From positions 1 through 64,000 of the forward strand of contig NZ_LPUY01000074.1 in assembly GCF_001518015.1 (NCBI RefSeq): DNA of 64,000 nt. Direction: 5' to 3'. The stretch is from Tritonibacter horizontis (GTDB lineage Bacteria; Pseudomonadota; Alphaproteobacteria; Rhodobacterales; Rhodobacteraceae). Positions 17,762 through 25,840 of the stretch are shown piece by piece; within the stretch, counting starts at the first letter, position 1, and every line of letters begins with the position of its first letter. Both the position numbers and the translations under genes were made by a program. Below the pieces are notes generated by a model that saw only the letters and a list, made by a program, of their open reading frames with translations, was not told the DNA's origin and made no database searches.

Positions 17762-18613
17762 TCAGCGGTTCTGGACCTGCGGTTTTGCGTCACCGCGTGC
17801 CGATTTGCGCAATGCGCTGGGAGTCTCGCCGGTGTGCTGGGTAATGAAACGGGTGAAATATGCGGCACTGCCAAAGCCAAGCGTCTGCGCGATGTCGCGC
17901 ATCGGCAGGCTGGTGCGGATCAAAAGGCTCCTTGCGGAATGCAGGTGCCGTTCCGTCAGAAGCGCCGCTGCTGTCTTGCCGGTTTCCTGCTTGCAGACCC
18001 GCGTCAGATGGGTCGGCGTCACCCCAAGCTCGCAGGCATGGCCTGCCATGTTGTAGGCGCCTTCCGCATCCTGAGCGAGCCGCGCGCAATAGGCCCGGCA
18101 CAGGCGTCGTGCGGCAGAGATCTTTTGGTTCTCGCTGGCCCGCTGCCACAGGCGTTGCACCTGGATGCCCATCAGGTCAGCATAGCTCAGAACGGCGCGA
18201 AGGGCGTGGTCGTCATTGATCTGCTGTTCGCGCTGAATGGCATCAAACAAGGTGTTGAGCCGGGCCTGTTCCTGCATGTCGCTGACCCGGATCTGCATCG
18301 GCGTTTCGGGCAGGTTGCAGGGCAGAGCCTCGCCCACCCGCAGCACCTGTCCGATGCTCTGCCGCCCAAGTTCCAGCGCAAACAGGGTGCGGGCGGGGAT
18401 GCAGATTGCCGTATGAGGCCCAAATCCGCGACATTGCCCATCCATCAGCAACCGCCCCTGACCGCGTGTGATCCAGATAAGCAGATGACAATCGCGCTCA
18501 TGCGCCAGTTCTATCTGCCACGCGCCTCCTGACATCAACCGAAGCAAAGGGCTAACGTCGAGCGGCCCGGTGGACTTGGGATCAAAGGGCATCGTTATTT
18601 GGACCGTGCTCAA
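17762..18613 (-). CDS. AraC-family transcriptional regulator
   Basis: A 283-residue regulator. The N-terminal part (about 20-135) resembles a cupin-like sensing domain of the AraC-binding-like type (HLLIWITRGQGRLLMDG). The C-terminal part (about 165-270) is a double helix-turn-helix: ACELGVTPTHLTRVCKQETG for the first helix pair and MRDIAQTLGFGSAAYFTRF with a following HTGETPSALR for the second. It sits directly upstream of the peptide ABC operon in the same direction, so it probably controls that operon. The inducer is unknown. Confidence 0.85.
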   Translation of the reverse strand: MSTVQITMPFDPKSTGPLDVSPLLRLMSGGAWQIELAHERDCHLLIWITRGQGRLLMDGQCRGFGPHTAICIPARTLFALELGRQSIGQVLRVGEALPCNLPETPMQIRVSDMQEQARLNTLFDAIQREQQINDDHALRAVLSYADLMGIQVQRLWQRASENQKISAARRLCRAYCARLAQDAEGAYNMAGHACELGVTPTHLTRVCKQETGKTAAALLTERHLHSARSLLIRTSLPMRDIAQTLGFGSAAYFTRFITQHTGETPSALRKSARGDAKPQVQNR

Positions 18614-18687
18614 AATACTTGGATGACGGGACCTTGGCGCGATGGTTTGATTCGATCAATTTGTTTGCCCGGATTTTCGCGAGAACT

Positions 18688-18717
18688 GTGAAAAAAGCCC
18701 CGGAACCCGTGAAAAAA
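18688..18717. promoter_or_regulatory. 21-bp spaced direct repeat GTGAAAAAA
   Basis: GTGAAAAAA at 18688-18696 and at 18709-18717, exactly 21 bases apart (two helical turns), located 75-104 bases upstream of the AraC-type start. The geometry is typical of AraC-family operators, so autoregulation is plausible. The pair also lies just past the miaA stop. Confidence 0.35.
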
Positions 18718-18727
18718 CAGCAGGATT

Positions 18728-19594
18728 TTAGGGGGAGAGGTCGACTTTGGTCCAATCCCCCATGCGGGACCGCAACCAGGTGCGTTGCCGTTTGGCGTAT
18801 TGGCGTGTGGCGACAGAGGCGTCTTCCTGTGCCTGGTCCAGCGTCAGGCGCCCGTCCAGAAATCCCATGAGTTCCGGCACGCCGATCGCCTTGCAGGAGG
18901 GCAGAGCAGGGTCGTAGCGTGACCGCATCGCGCGGGCTTCGTCCAGCGCGCCACTGGCGATCATCCGGGAAAACCGCTGTCGGATGCGCGCCTCCAGGCT
19001 GTTCTTGTCCGGCAGAACCGCAAGGGCGCTACATTTGTCGAGCGGCAGCACCGGCGCTGGAGTTTCGTCCTGCCAATCGGCAAGAGGACGCTCGGTTGCG
19101 CGCAGGACTTCCCAGGCGCGCTGGACCCTGGCCCGATTGCGCATGTCGATGCGGGCCGCGGTCCTGGCATCCAAAAGCTGTGTAAGCTGGTCCAGCGTCA
19201 AGGTGTCGGCCTCGGCGCGCACCTGGGGCGGGGTTGGCGGAATTTCAGCCATGCCTTCGGTCAGCGCAAGAAAATACAGCCCGGTGCCGCCAACAATAAT
19301 GGGCCGCTGCGGCCCGGCCAGCAAGGGCGTCACCTCGCGCAGCCAATGGCCCGCAGAATAGGTCGCATCATAGGCGTGATGACCATAAAGCGCGTGCGGC
19401 GCACAGGATTCGTCGGCTTCGGAGGGGCGGGCGGTGACCACCCGCCAGCAGTCGTAGACCTGACTGGCATCGGCATTGATAATCACACCACCGCCCGACT
19501 GGGCGATTTTCAGCGCCAGCGCGGATTTGCCCGAGGCGGTGGGCCCGGCAATCAGAACCGGCTGGTCTGATGGGATGTTTTCCAGATTCATCAA
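18728..19594 (-). CDS. miaA: tRNA dimethylallyltransferase
   Basis: Transfers a dimethylallyl group to N6 of A37 in tRNAs reading codons that start with U. A 288-residue protein with P-loop [13 protein letters not shown] at about 17-29, the conserved [12 protein letters not shown], the RPSEADE region, and [16 protein letters not shown]. The second Met two codons in is hard to separate as start. It diverges from pyrH across 139 bases. The C-terminal [14 protein letters not shown] block is the tRNA-binding end of the family. Confidence 0.93.
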   Translation of the reverse strand: MMNLENIPSDQPVLIAGPTASGKSALALKIAQSGGGVIINADASQVYDCWRVVTARPSEADESCAPHALYGHHAYDATYSAGHWLREVTPLLAGPQRPIIVGGTGLYFLALTEGMAEIPPTPPQVRAEADTLTLDQLTQLLDARTAARIDMRNRARVQRAWEVLRATERPLADWQDETPAPVLPLDKCSALAVLPDKNSLEARIRQRFSRMIASGALDEARAMRSRYDPALPSCKAIGVPELMGFLDGRLTLDQAQEDASVATRQYAKRQRTWLRSRMGDWTKVDLSP

Positions 19595-19733
19595 TGTCTT
19601 CCGCTGTGTAATTGGGCAAGCTGCGCGACCCGTCGCAGCCGATTTGCAATAATCCGAATGGCTGGATTGATCCCGGGCGGCTTTTGCTCCATTTTGCCGA
19701 CAGATTTAACCCCGACATAGTGCGGAGCACAAT

Positions 19734-20480
19734 ATGCCCCAGACAAGTGATCAACCGGACGCCTCGACGTCCGCGTCCTATAATCGTGTGATGTTGAAGA
19801 TTTCCGGCGAGGCTCTGATGGGCACGCAGGGCTTTGGTCTGCATCCGCCAACCGTGCGCAGAATCGCCGAAGAGGTGAAGGCGGTGCACGATCTCGATGT
19901 GGAAATCTGCATGGTGATCGGGGGCGGCAACATCTTTCGCGGGCTGTCCGGCTCGGCACAGGGTATGGAACGCACCACGGCAGACTACATGGGGATGCTG
20001 GCAACGGTGATGAACGCGCTGGCCATGCAATCGGCGCTTGAGGATCTTGGGGTCTTCACCCGGGTCATCTCGGCCATTCGGATGGATGAGGTTGCCGAAC
20101 CCTATATTCGCCGCCGTGCGGTGCGCCACCTGGAAAAGAAACGTGTCTGCATTTTTGCCGCCGGCACGGGCAACCCATATTTCACCACCGATACTGCTGC
20201 GACTTTGCGTGCCAATGAAATGGCTTGCGAGGCGATCTTCATGGGCAAGAACGGGGTTGACGGGGTCTATGACAAAGATCCGAAGACCAACGACGATGCC
20301 GTGCGCTATGACAACGTCAGCTACGATGATGTGCTGGCCAAACGGTTGAAGGTCATGGATGCCTCTGCCATCGCGCTGGCGCGGGACAACAATCTGCCGC
20401 TCTTTGTCTTCGGTCTCGATCAGCCCGGTGGTTTCCGGGGCGTTCTGGCGGGTGAGGGGACCTTTACCAAGGTGATGTAA
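19734..20480 (+). CDS. pyrH: UMP kinase
   Basis: Phosphorylates UMP to UDP. 248 residues of the amino-acid-kinase fold: KISGEALMG near 20, GGGNIFRG near 63 and [10 protein letters not shown] for the ATP-binding region. The N-terminal extension of about 15 residues is usual in alphaproteobacteria. First gene of the long plus-strand cluster pyrH-frr-uppS-cdsA-dxr-rseP-bamA, an order conserved widely in proteobacteria. Confidence 0.95.
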   Translation: MPQTSDQPDASTSASYNRVMLKISGEALMGTQGFGLHPPTVRRIAEEVKAVHDLDVEICMVIGGGNIFRGLSGSAQGMERTTADYMGMLATVMNALAMQSALEDLGVFTRVISAIRMDEVAEPYIRRRAVRHLEKKRVCIFAAGTGNPYFTTDTAATLRANEMACEAIFMGKNGVDGVYDKDPKTNDDAVRYDNVSYDDVLAKRLKVMDASAIALARDNNLPLFVFGLDQPGGFRGVLAGEGTFTKVM

Positions 20481-20675
20481 CCTCTCCGTTCGGGCGCGAT
20501 GATGTCCCGATCTTCTGCACCAGCTTTTGCACCAGGCCGCTGACCCCGGTCTGGTGTGGGTTTCTGTTGGGCGGTGCCGCTTTCGCGGGCATTTACCCAC
20601 TGAGATCGCTATACAATACCTCCATGATGGCTTATGAGCCGTCACAGACGACCTCAGCCAAGGGGAGAGAGCAGC

Positions 20676-21239
20676 ATGTCTGACGATTTTGAACTGGACA
20701 CCGACGACCTGAAGCGCCGCATGGATGGCGCAATGACAAACCTCAAGACCGAATTTGCCAGCCTGCGCACCGGCCGCGCCTCAGCGTCGATGCTGGAGCC
20801 GGTGATGGTGGACGCCTATGGCTCGCAAACGCCGATCAACCAGGTGGGGACCGTCAACGTCCCGGAACCGCGGATGGTCACGATCAACGTTTGGGACAAG
20901 GGTCTGGTTGGCAAGGTTGAAAAGGCGATCCGCGAGAGCGGCCTTGGCATCAATCCTCAGCTGAACGGCACCATTATCATGCTGCCGATCCCCGAACTGA
21001 ACGAAGAGCGCCGCCGCGAGCTGACCAAAGTGGCCGGCCAATACGCCGAGCACGCCCGCGTGTCGATCCGCAATGTGCGGCGCGACGGCATGGATCAGAT
21101 CAAGAAAGCCAAATCCGATGGCATGTCCGAGGATGACCAGAAATTCTGGGAAACCGAGGTGCAGGAGCTGACAGACAAGATGATCAAGGTGGTCGACGAC
21201 GCGCTTGAAACCAAGCAAGCCGAAATCATGCAGGTCTGA
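20676..21239 (+). CDS. frr: Ribosome recycling factor
   Basis: Splits post-termination ribosomes together with EF-G. ATG 20676 is chosen because AGGGGAGAG precedes it and the product (187 residues) has the usual length; an in-frame ATG at 20634 adds 14 unsupported residues. Family blocks: [40 protein letters not shown] and the C-terminal three-helix region. It follows pyrH after 195 bases, a gap in which I see no further gene. Confidence 0.95.
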   Translation: MSDDFELDTDDLKRRMDGAMTNLKTEFASLRTGRASASMLEPVMVDAYGSQTPINQVGTVNVPEPRMVTINVWDKGLVGKVEKAIRESGLGINPQLNGTIIMLPIPELNEERRRELTKVAGQYAEHARVSIRNVRRDGMDQIKKAKSDGMSEDDQKFWETEVQELTDKMIKVVDDALETKQAEIMQV

Positions 21240-21248
21240 TTGCAACGC

Positions 21249-22019
21249 ATGCCATCTGAGACCGACACAGGAGCCACGGCCAGCCTTGACACCGATGGCA
21301 CAGAGACCGGTCCCAGGGCGGGGCCACGACATGTTGCGATCATCATGGATGGCAACGGTCGCTGGGCCCAGGCTCGGGGTCGGCCACGGCTGTTTGGGCA
21401 TCATGCGGGCGCGCGCCGGGTGCGTGAAGTGGTCGAATGTTGCCCCGCGCTTGGCGTCAAATACCTGACGATATTTGCCTTTTCGACCGAGAATTGGAAA
21501 CGGACCCAGGTCGAGGTCGCCGGGTTGATGAGCCTGTTCAGGCGCTATATTTCCAAGGAAATGAAAGCGCTGGCGGCCAAGAACGTGCGCGTTCGTTTTA
21601 TCGGTGACCGGGTGCGGCTGGATACCAAGCTGATCAACCTGATGGACGCGCTGGAACGCGAAACCGCCTGCAACGATGGCACCCATCTGACCATTGCGCT
21701 GAACTATGGCGGAAGGGACGAGGTTGCCCGTGCAACCAAGCGGCTGGCGCAGGACGTTGCCAATGGCTCGCTGGATCCGGCGGACGTGGACGAGGAAACC
21801 CTGCCGCGCTATCTTGACACCCATGTGCTGCCCGATCCCGATCTGGTCATCCGCACCAGTGGCGAGGCGCGGATTTCGAATTTTCTGCTGTGGCAGTCCG
21901 CTTATGCGGAATATGAATTCATCGACACGCTCTGGCCGGATTTCACCGCCGAGGAGTTGGCCACGCTTTGTCAAAGCTATGGTCGGCGCGATCGTCGATT
22001 TGGCGCGGTCCGCAAATGA
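21249..22019 (+). CDS. uppS: Undecaprenyl diphosphate synthase (cis-prenyltransferase)
   Basis: Makes the C55 carrier lipid for peptidoglycan and O-antigen from farnesyl and isopentenyl diphosphate. From ATG 21249 it has 256 residues; a TTG directly after the frr stop (21240) would add three. The catalytic Asp lies in HVAIIMDGNGRWA, followed by GHHAGARRVREVV, LTIFAFSTENWKR, and the substrate-binding RTSGEARISNFLLWQ block. It overlaps cdsA by four bases (ATGA). Confidence 0.94.
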   Translation: MPSETDTGATASLDTDGTETGPRAGPRHVAIIMDGNGRWAQARGRPRLFGHHAGARRVREVVECCPALGVKYLTIFAFSTENWKRTQVEVAGLMSLFRRYISKEMKALAAKNVRVRFIGDRVRLDTKLINLMDALERETACNDGTHLTIALNYGGRDEVARATKRLAQDVANGSLDPADVDEETLPRYLDTHVLPDPDLVIRTSGEARISNFLLWQSAYAEYEFIDTLWPDFTAEELATLCQSYGRRDRRFGAVRK

Positions 22020-22822
22020 CCAGCGCGCCGCGTCCGTCTTCTTCTGATCCGACAAAGCCGGGCCGCTGGGCCGATCTTTGGCTGCGCAGCCTGTCCGCCG
22101 TGGTGCTGCTCGGGCTGGGGGGCGCGTCGATCCATTTCGGGGGCGCGGCTTTTGCGGGCTTTGTGGCGATCTGTGTCGGCGCCGTCTTCTGGGAAATCTT
22201 GCGGATGTTCTGCGCTGACAGAACCCGCGTCGCGCTTGCCGGCGGCATTGTGGCGACCGCTGCGGTGTTCGGCGCAAGCCTGCTGTCGGTGTGGCTGGCG
22301 CCGCTGGTGCTGCTGGTGCCACTGTTGTTTGGCGCCTGGTTGCTGGACGGCCCGCGCAAAGCGTTCCTGGTCGTGGCGGCTTGGGTGCTCTTTGCCGGGT
22401 TCGGGCTGATCTGGCTGCGCGATGCCTATTGGGTCGGCTGGACCTTTTGGCTGATCTTTGTTGTCGTTGCGACGGATGTTGCAGGGTATTTTGTCGGCAA
22501 ACACTTTGGCGGACCAAAGTTGTGGCCTGCCGTCAGCCCGAAAAAAACCTGGTCGGGAACCTCCGGGGGCTGGGCGGCGGCGGCGGCAATGGGGCTGGTT
22601 TTTGTGCTCCTGCTCGGCATGCCAGCGGATATCATCTGGATTTCGGTGTTTGTGTCGATGGCCAGTCAGGCAGGCGACATTGCCGAAAGCGCGCTGAAAC
22701 GCCGGTTGGCGGTCAAGGATTCCAGTCAGCTGATCCCGGGACATGGCGGCGTTTTCGACCGGTTCGACGGGATGCTGGGGGCCGGGGCCCTGTGTTTCGT
22801 GGTGGCGATAACCTGGGGCTGA
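22016..22822 (+). CDS. cdsA: Phosphatidate cytidylyltransferase
   Basis: Makes CDP-diacylglycerol from phosphatidic acid and CTP, the branch point to all phospholipids. A polytopic membrane protein of 268 residues with about seven hydrophobic segments. The signature is complete: ATDVAGYFVGKHFGGPK, SPKKTWSGTSGG, and the C-terminal KRRLAVKDSSQLIPGHGGV followed by FDRFD. The start ATG overlaps the uppS stop (ATGA), which rules out the longer open frame. Confidence 0.93.
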   Translation: MTSAPRPSSSDPTKPGRWADLWLRSLSAVVLLGLGGASIHFGGAAFAGFVAICVGAVFWEILRMFCADRTRVALAGGIVATAAVFGASLLSVWLAPLVLLVPLLFGAWLLDGPRKAFLVVAAWVLFAGFGLIWLRDAYWVGWTFWLIFVVVATDVAGYFVGKHFGGPKLWPAVSPKKTWSGTSGGWAAAAAMGLVFVLLLGMPADIIWISVFVSMASQAGDIAESALKRRLAVKDSSQLIPGHGGVFDRFDGMLGAGALCFVVAITWG

Positions 22823-22861
22823 GCCGCTTTTGGCGCGCAGGTCTGAACAGGTGAGAAACGG

Positions 22862-24040
22862 ATGGCGATGAGAAAAATTTCCATATTCGGGGCGACCGGC
22901 TCTATTGGACAGAACACCATCGACCTGATCCGGCGCGACCCGGAGGGCTATGACATCGTGGCCCTGACCGGTGGTCACAATATCGCGCAGCTCGCTCGGG
23001 ATGCGCGCGATCTTGGTGCCAAGATCGCCGTGACCGCGCATGAAGATCGCCTGCCCGAGTTAAAGCAGGCGCTTCTGGGCAGCGGGATCGAGGCCGCCGC
23101 AGGCGCGTCGGCGCTGGTCGAGGCGGCAAGCCGTCCTGCGGATTGGATCATGTCGGCGATTGTTGGCGCGGCTGGGTTGGCGCCGGGACTGAAGGCGCTG
23201 GAACAAGGCAGCACCCTGGCGTTGGCCAACAAGGAATCGCTGGTCTGTGCCGGGTCATTGCTGATGCAAACCGCTGCGCGGCACGGGGCTCGTATCCTGC
23301 CGGTGGACAGTGAACATTCCGCGGTGTTTCAAGCACTTGTTGGCGAGCGGATCGCGGAGGTCGAGCGGATCATCATCACCGCGTCGGGGGGGGCGTTTCG
23401 CGACTGGCCGCTGGAGCGGCTGAAGAGCGCGACCCTGGCGCAGGCCTCGTCTCATCCCAATTGGGACATGGGGCAGCGGATCACGGTCGATAGTGCCTCG
23501 ATGTTCAACAAGGCCCTGGAGGTCATTGAAACCCGTGAGTTTTTCGGCGTCCTCCCCGAGCAGATCGAGGTGCTGGTGCATCCGCAATCGCTGGTGCATG
23601 CGCTGGTAGGATTTCGCGATGGCGCGCTGATGAGCCATCTTGGCGCGCCCGATATGCGGCACGCCATCGGCTATGCGCTCCATTGGCCAGACCGCAAACA
23701 TTTGCCGGTGGCGCGCTTGGATCTGGCCGCCCATGGCGGGCTGGAGTTTCGCGCGCCCGACCCGGACCGCTACCCGGCGCTGCGCCTCGCCTATGAGGTG
23801 ATGGCGCGCGGTGGCCTGTGCGGGGCCGCCTTCAACGGGGCCAAGGAACGCGCGCTTGATCACTTTATCGCGGGGCGCATTGGCTTTCTCGATATGGCTG
23901 CCATAACCGAACATGTGCTTGACCAACTGGAGACCGAAGCTGGTCTTATTGATGACGCAATAACACTCGAAAACGTCACGCGAGTTGACGATCTCGCCCG
24001 CCGGGCCGTGGATCGTCGCGTGGTGCAGAAAGCAGGGTAA
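22862..24040 (+). CDS. dxr: 1-deoxy-D-xylulose 5-phosphate reductoisomerase
   Basis: Second enzyme of the MEP isoprenoid pathway, making 2-C-methylerythritol 4-phosphate with NADPH. 392 residues. NADPH loop GATGSIGQN at about 10-18; LANKESLVCAG; the metal and catalytic block PVDSEHSAVFQ; TASGGAFRDW; and HPNWDMGQRITVDSASMFNK. It supplies precursors to uppS upstream in the same cluster. A second ATG at 22868 is an equally good start. Confidence 0.95.
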   Translation: MAMRKISIFGATGSIGQNTIDLIRRDPEGYDIVALTGGHNIAQLARDARDLGAKIAVTAHEDRLPELKQALLGSGIEAAAGASALVEAASRPADWIMSAIVGAAGLAPGLKALEQGSTLALANKESLVCAGSLLMQTAARHGARILPVDSEHSAVFQALVGERIAEVERIIITASGGAFRDWPLERLKSATLAQASSHPNWDMGQRITVDSASMFNKALEVIETREFFGVLPEQIEVLVHPQSLVHALVGFRDGALMSHLGAPDMRHAIGYALHWPDRKHLPVARLDLAAHGGLEFRAPDPDRYPALRLAYEVMARGGLCGAAFNGAKERALDHFIAGRIGFLDMAAITEHVLDQLETEAGLIDDAITLENVTRVDDLARRAVDRRVVQKAG

Positions 24041-24044
24041 GATT

Positions 24045-25397
24045 TTGGACATAGCAATGGTGATCTCGCAACTGGGCGGGTTCTTGTACACGGTCGGCAG
24101 TTTTGTTGTTTTGCTGTCGATCATCGTGGCCGTGCATGAATATGGCCATTACATCGTCGGACGATGGAGCGGCATCCACCCGGAGGTCTTCTCGTTGGGA
24201 TTCGGCCCGGTTCTGCTGAGCCGCGTCGACAAACGGGGCACCCGCTGGCAGGTGGCGGCGATCCCCTTTGGCGGGTTCGTCAAATTCCTGGGCGATTCGG
24301 ATGCCGCCTCCGGGAAGGACGTCAGCCAGATTGAAGCCGCGCGGCAAGACCCTGAAATGTTGCGTAAAACCATGCATGGCGCACCGCTCTGGGCGCGCGC
24401 CGCCACCGTTGCGGCAGGGCCGATTTTTAACTTCATTCTGGCCATCGTGATCTTTGCCGGTGTCAACTTCAGCCAGGGGCAGATGCGCGAACCCTTGACC
24501 GTCGGCGAAATCAAACCGCTGCCAGAGCAGGGCTATACCCTGCGGGCGGGAGATGTGGTGCTTGGGGTCGAAGGGATCGCGACGCCGGATTTCTCTGACC
24601 CGCAGGCCTGGGACCGGTTCGTGTCCGAGGTGCCGATTGCGCGGCAGCTGGAGTATCGCGTCGACCGGGGGGGCAGCGAGAGGATTGTCGCGGGACCGGT
24701 GCTGATGCCCAGCGCCGTGGCGGGAATCGCGCCGCGCAGTGCGGCCTCGGACGCGGGCCTGCGCAGCGGCGATGTCATCACGCATATCGACGGGGACGAG
24801 ATTTTTGCCTTTGCGCAGCTCAAGGACAAAGTTGAACAGGCCAATGGCGCGCCGCTGGCGCTGACCGTCTGGCGGGAGGGCAAGACGCGCGAGCTGACCC
24901 TGAGCCCGCGCCGGACAGACGAACCGGCGGCAGATGGTGGGTTCGAGAACAACTGGCGAATTGGCATTGCCGGTGCGCTGGCCTTTGATCCCGCCCGCGA
25001 GCCGGTGTCGCCTCTCAGCGCAATCGGGCAGGGCGCCGCGCAGGTCTGGCTGATGATCGAGCGGTCCCTGTCAGGCCTGAAGCATATGATCACTGGCGAA
25101 ATCAGCACCTGCAACCTGTCTGGTCCGGTCGCAATCGCCGAGACATCCGGTGCAATGGCAAGTCAGGGCGCAATAGATTTCATCTGGCTGATCGCAGCGT
25201 TGTCGACGGGCATCGGCTTGCTCAACCTGTTTCCGGTGCCGGTTTTGGACGGTGGGCATCTGGTCTTTTTCGCCTATGAGGCAGTGTTCCGGCGGCCACC
25301 GAACGAACGTGCGATGCAGGTTCTGATGATGATCGGCATGGGCCTGATCCTCAGCCTGATGCTGTTCTCGATCAGCAATGATCTGCTGTTCTGCTGA
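24045..25397 (+). CDS. rseP: Site-2 (intramembrane) metalloprotease RseP
   Basis: Zinc protease that cuts membrane-anchored regulators such as anti-sigma factors. HEYGH at residues 31-35 is the zinc site, and NLFPVPVLDGGHL near the C-terminus supplies the third ligand. Two PDZ-like regions lie in between (about 125-205 and 215-280). I prefer the TTG at 24045 (MDIAMVISQ, 450 residues) because AGCAGGG lies about eight bases upstream. The ATG at 24057 would leave a long gap to that ribosome site. Its usual place between dxr and bamA is kept. Confidence 0.92.
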   Translation: MDIAMVISQLGGFLYTVGSFVVLLSIIVAVHEYGHYIVGRWSGIHPEVFSLGFGPVLLSRVDKRGTRWQVAAIPFGGFVKFLGDSDAASGKDVSQIEAARQDPEMLRKTMHGAPLWARAATVAAGPIFNFILAIVIFAGVNFSQGQMREPLTVGEIKPLPEQGYTLRAGDVVLGVEGIATPDFSDPQAWDRFVSEVPIARQLEYRVDRGGSERIVAGPVLMPSAVAGIAPRSAASDAGLRSGDVITHIDGDEIFAFAQLKDKVEQANGAPLALTVWREGKTRELTLSPRRTDEPAADGGFENNWRIGIAGALAFDPAREPVSPLSAIGQGAAQVWLMIERSLSGLKHMITGEISTCNLSGPVAIAETSGAMASQGAIDFIWLIAALSTGIGLLNLFPVPVLDGGHLVFFAYEAVFRRPPNERAMQVLMMIGMGLILSLMLFSISNDLLFC

Positions 25398-25435
25398 AGC
25401 CCCCACGGGGCGGGATCGAGGCAAATGGAATACGT

Positions 25436-25457
25436 CGGCGGGCATGACGTCCCGCCG
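25436..25457. other. Hairpin downstream of rseP
   Basis: CGGCGGG at 25436-25442 pairs with CCCGCCG at 25451-25457, loop eight bases. No T-run follows, so it is a doubtful terminator. It may protect the 3' end of the rseP message. Confidence 0.35.
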
Positions 25458-25557
25458 CTTTGCTGCCCAGATCTTGCCATAAAGCGGGGCTACGCTCGGT
25501 CTTGGGTGAGTGATTCCGGCCATGATTTCCGGATGACAAGAATTTCGGGAGCACGTT

Positions 25558-25686
25558 ATGCAAACTCTGCAACGGTCCTACATGGGGCTTGGTCTGCTTA
25601 TGCGGTTGAACACGGACCGGGCGCTGTTTTTCGGTGCGATCAGCGCGGCGCTGCTGTGTGGCGCATGGATCGCATCCGTTCTGTGA
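25558..25686 (+). CDS. 42-residue putative membrane protein
   Basis: A short gene between rseP and bamA: ATG 25558, TGA 25684-25686, preceded by GGGAGC about six bases upstream. It begins MQTLQRSYMGLGLLMRLNTD and ends in one hydrophobic helix (about residues 22-41, LFFGAISAALLCGAW). The basic N-terminal half suggests an N-in orientation. It is followed by a clear terminator, so it is probably its own unit. Not recognised by function; the support is start signal, composition and placement. Confidence 0.5.
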   Translation: MQTLQRSYMGLGLLMRLNTDRALFFGAISAALLCGAWIASVL

Positions 25687-25737
25687 CCTATCGGTTCGGT
25701 ACGCGCCCCTAAGAATTTGGCGCGACCGGCAAAAAAG

Positions 25738-25778
25738 AAAAGGCAGCGGGAACAGATCCGCTGCCTTTCTTGTTTTTG
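25738..25778 (+). terminator. Intrinsic terminator
   Basis: AAAGGCAGCGG at 25739-25749 pairs with CCGCTGCCTTT at 25758-25768, loop eight, followed by TCTTGTTTTT. It separates the 42-residue gene and rseP from bamA, implying bamA has its own promoter between 25780 and 25841. Confidence 0.8.
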
Positions 25779-25840
25779 ACAACAGAGGTCAAACCCGATA
25801 CGCACTTTTTAAGCGGTTACAAAAAATTGGGTTAAAACTG

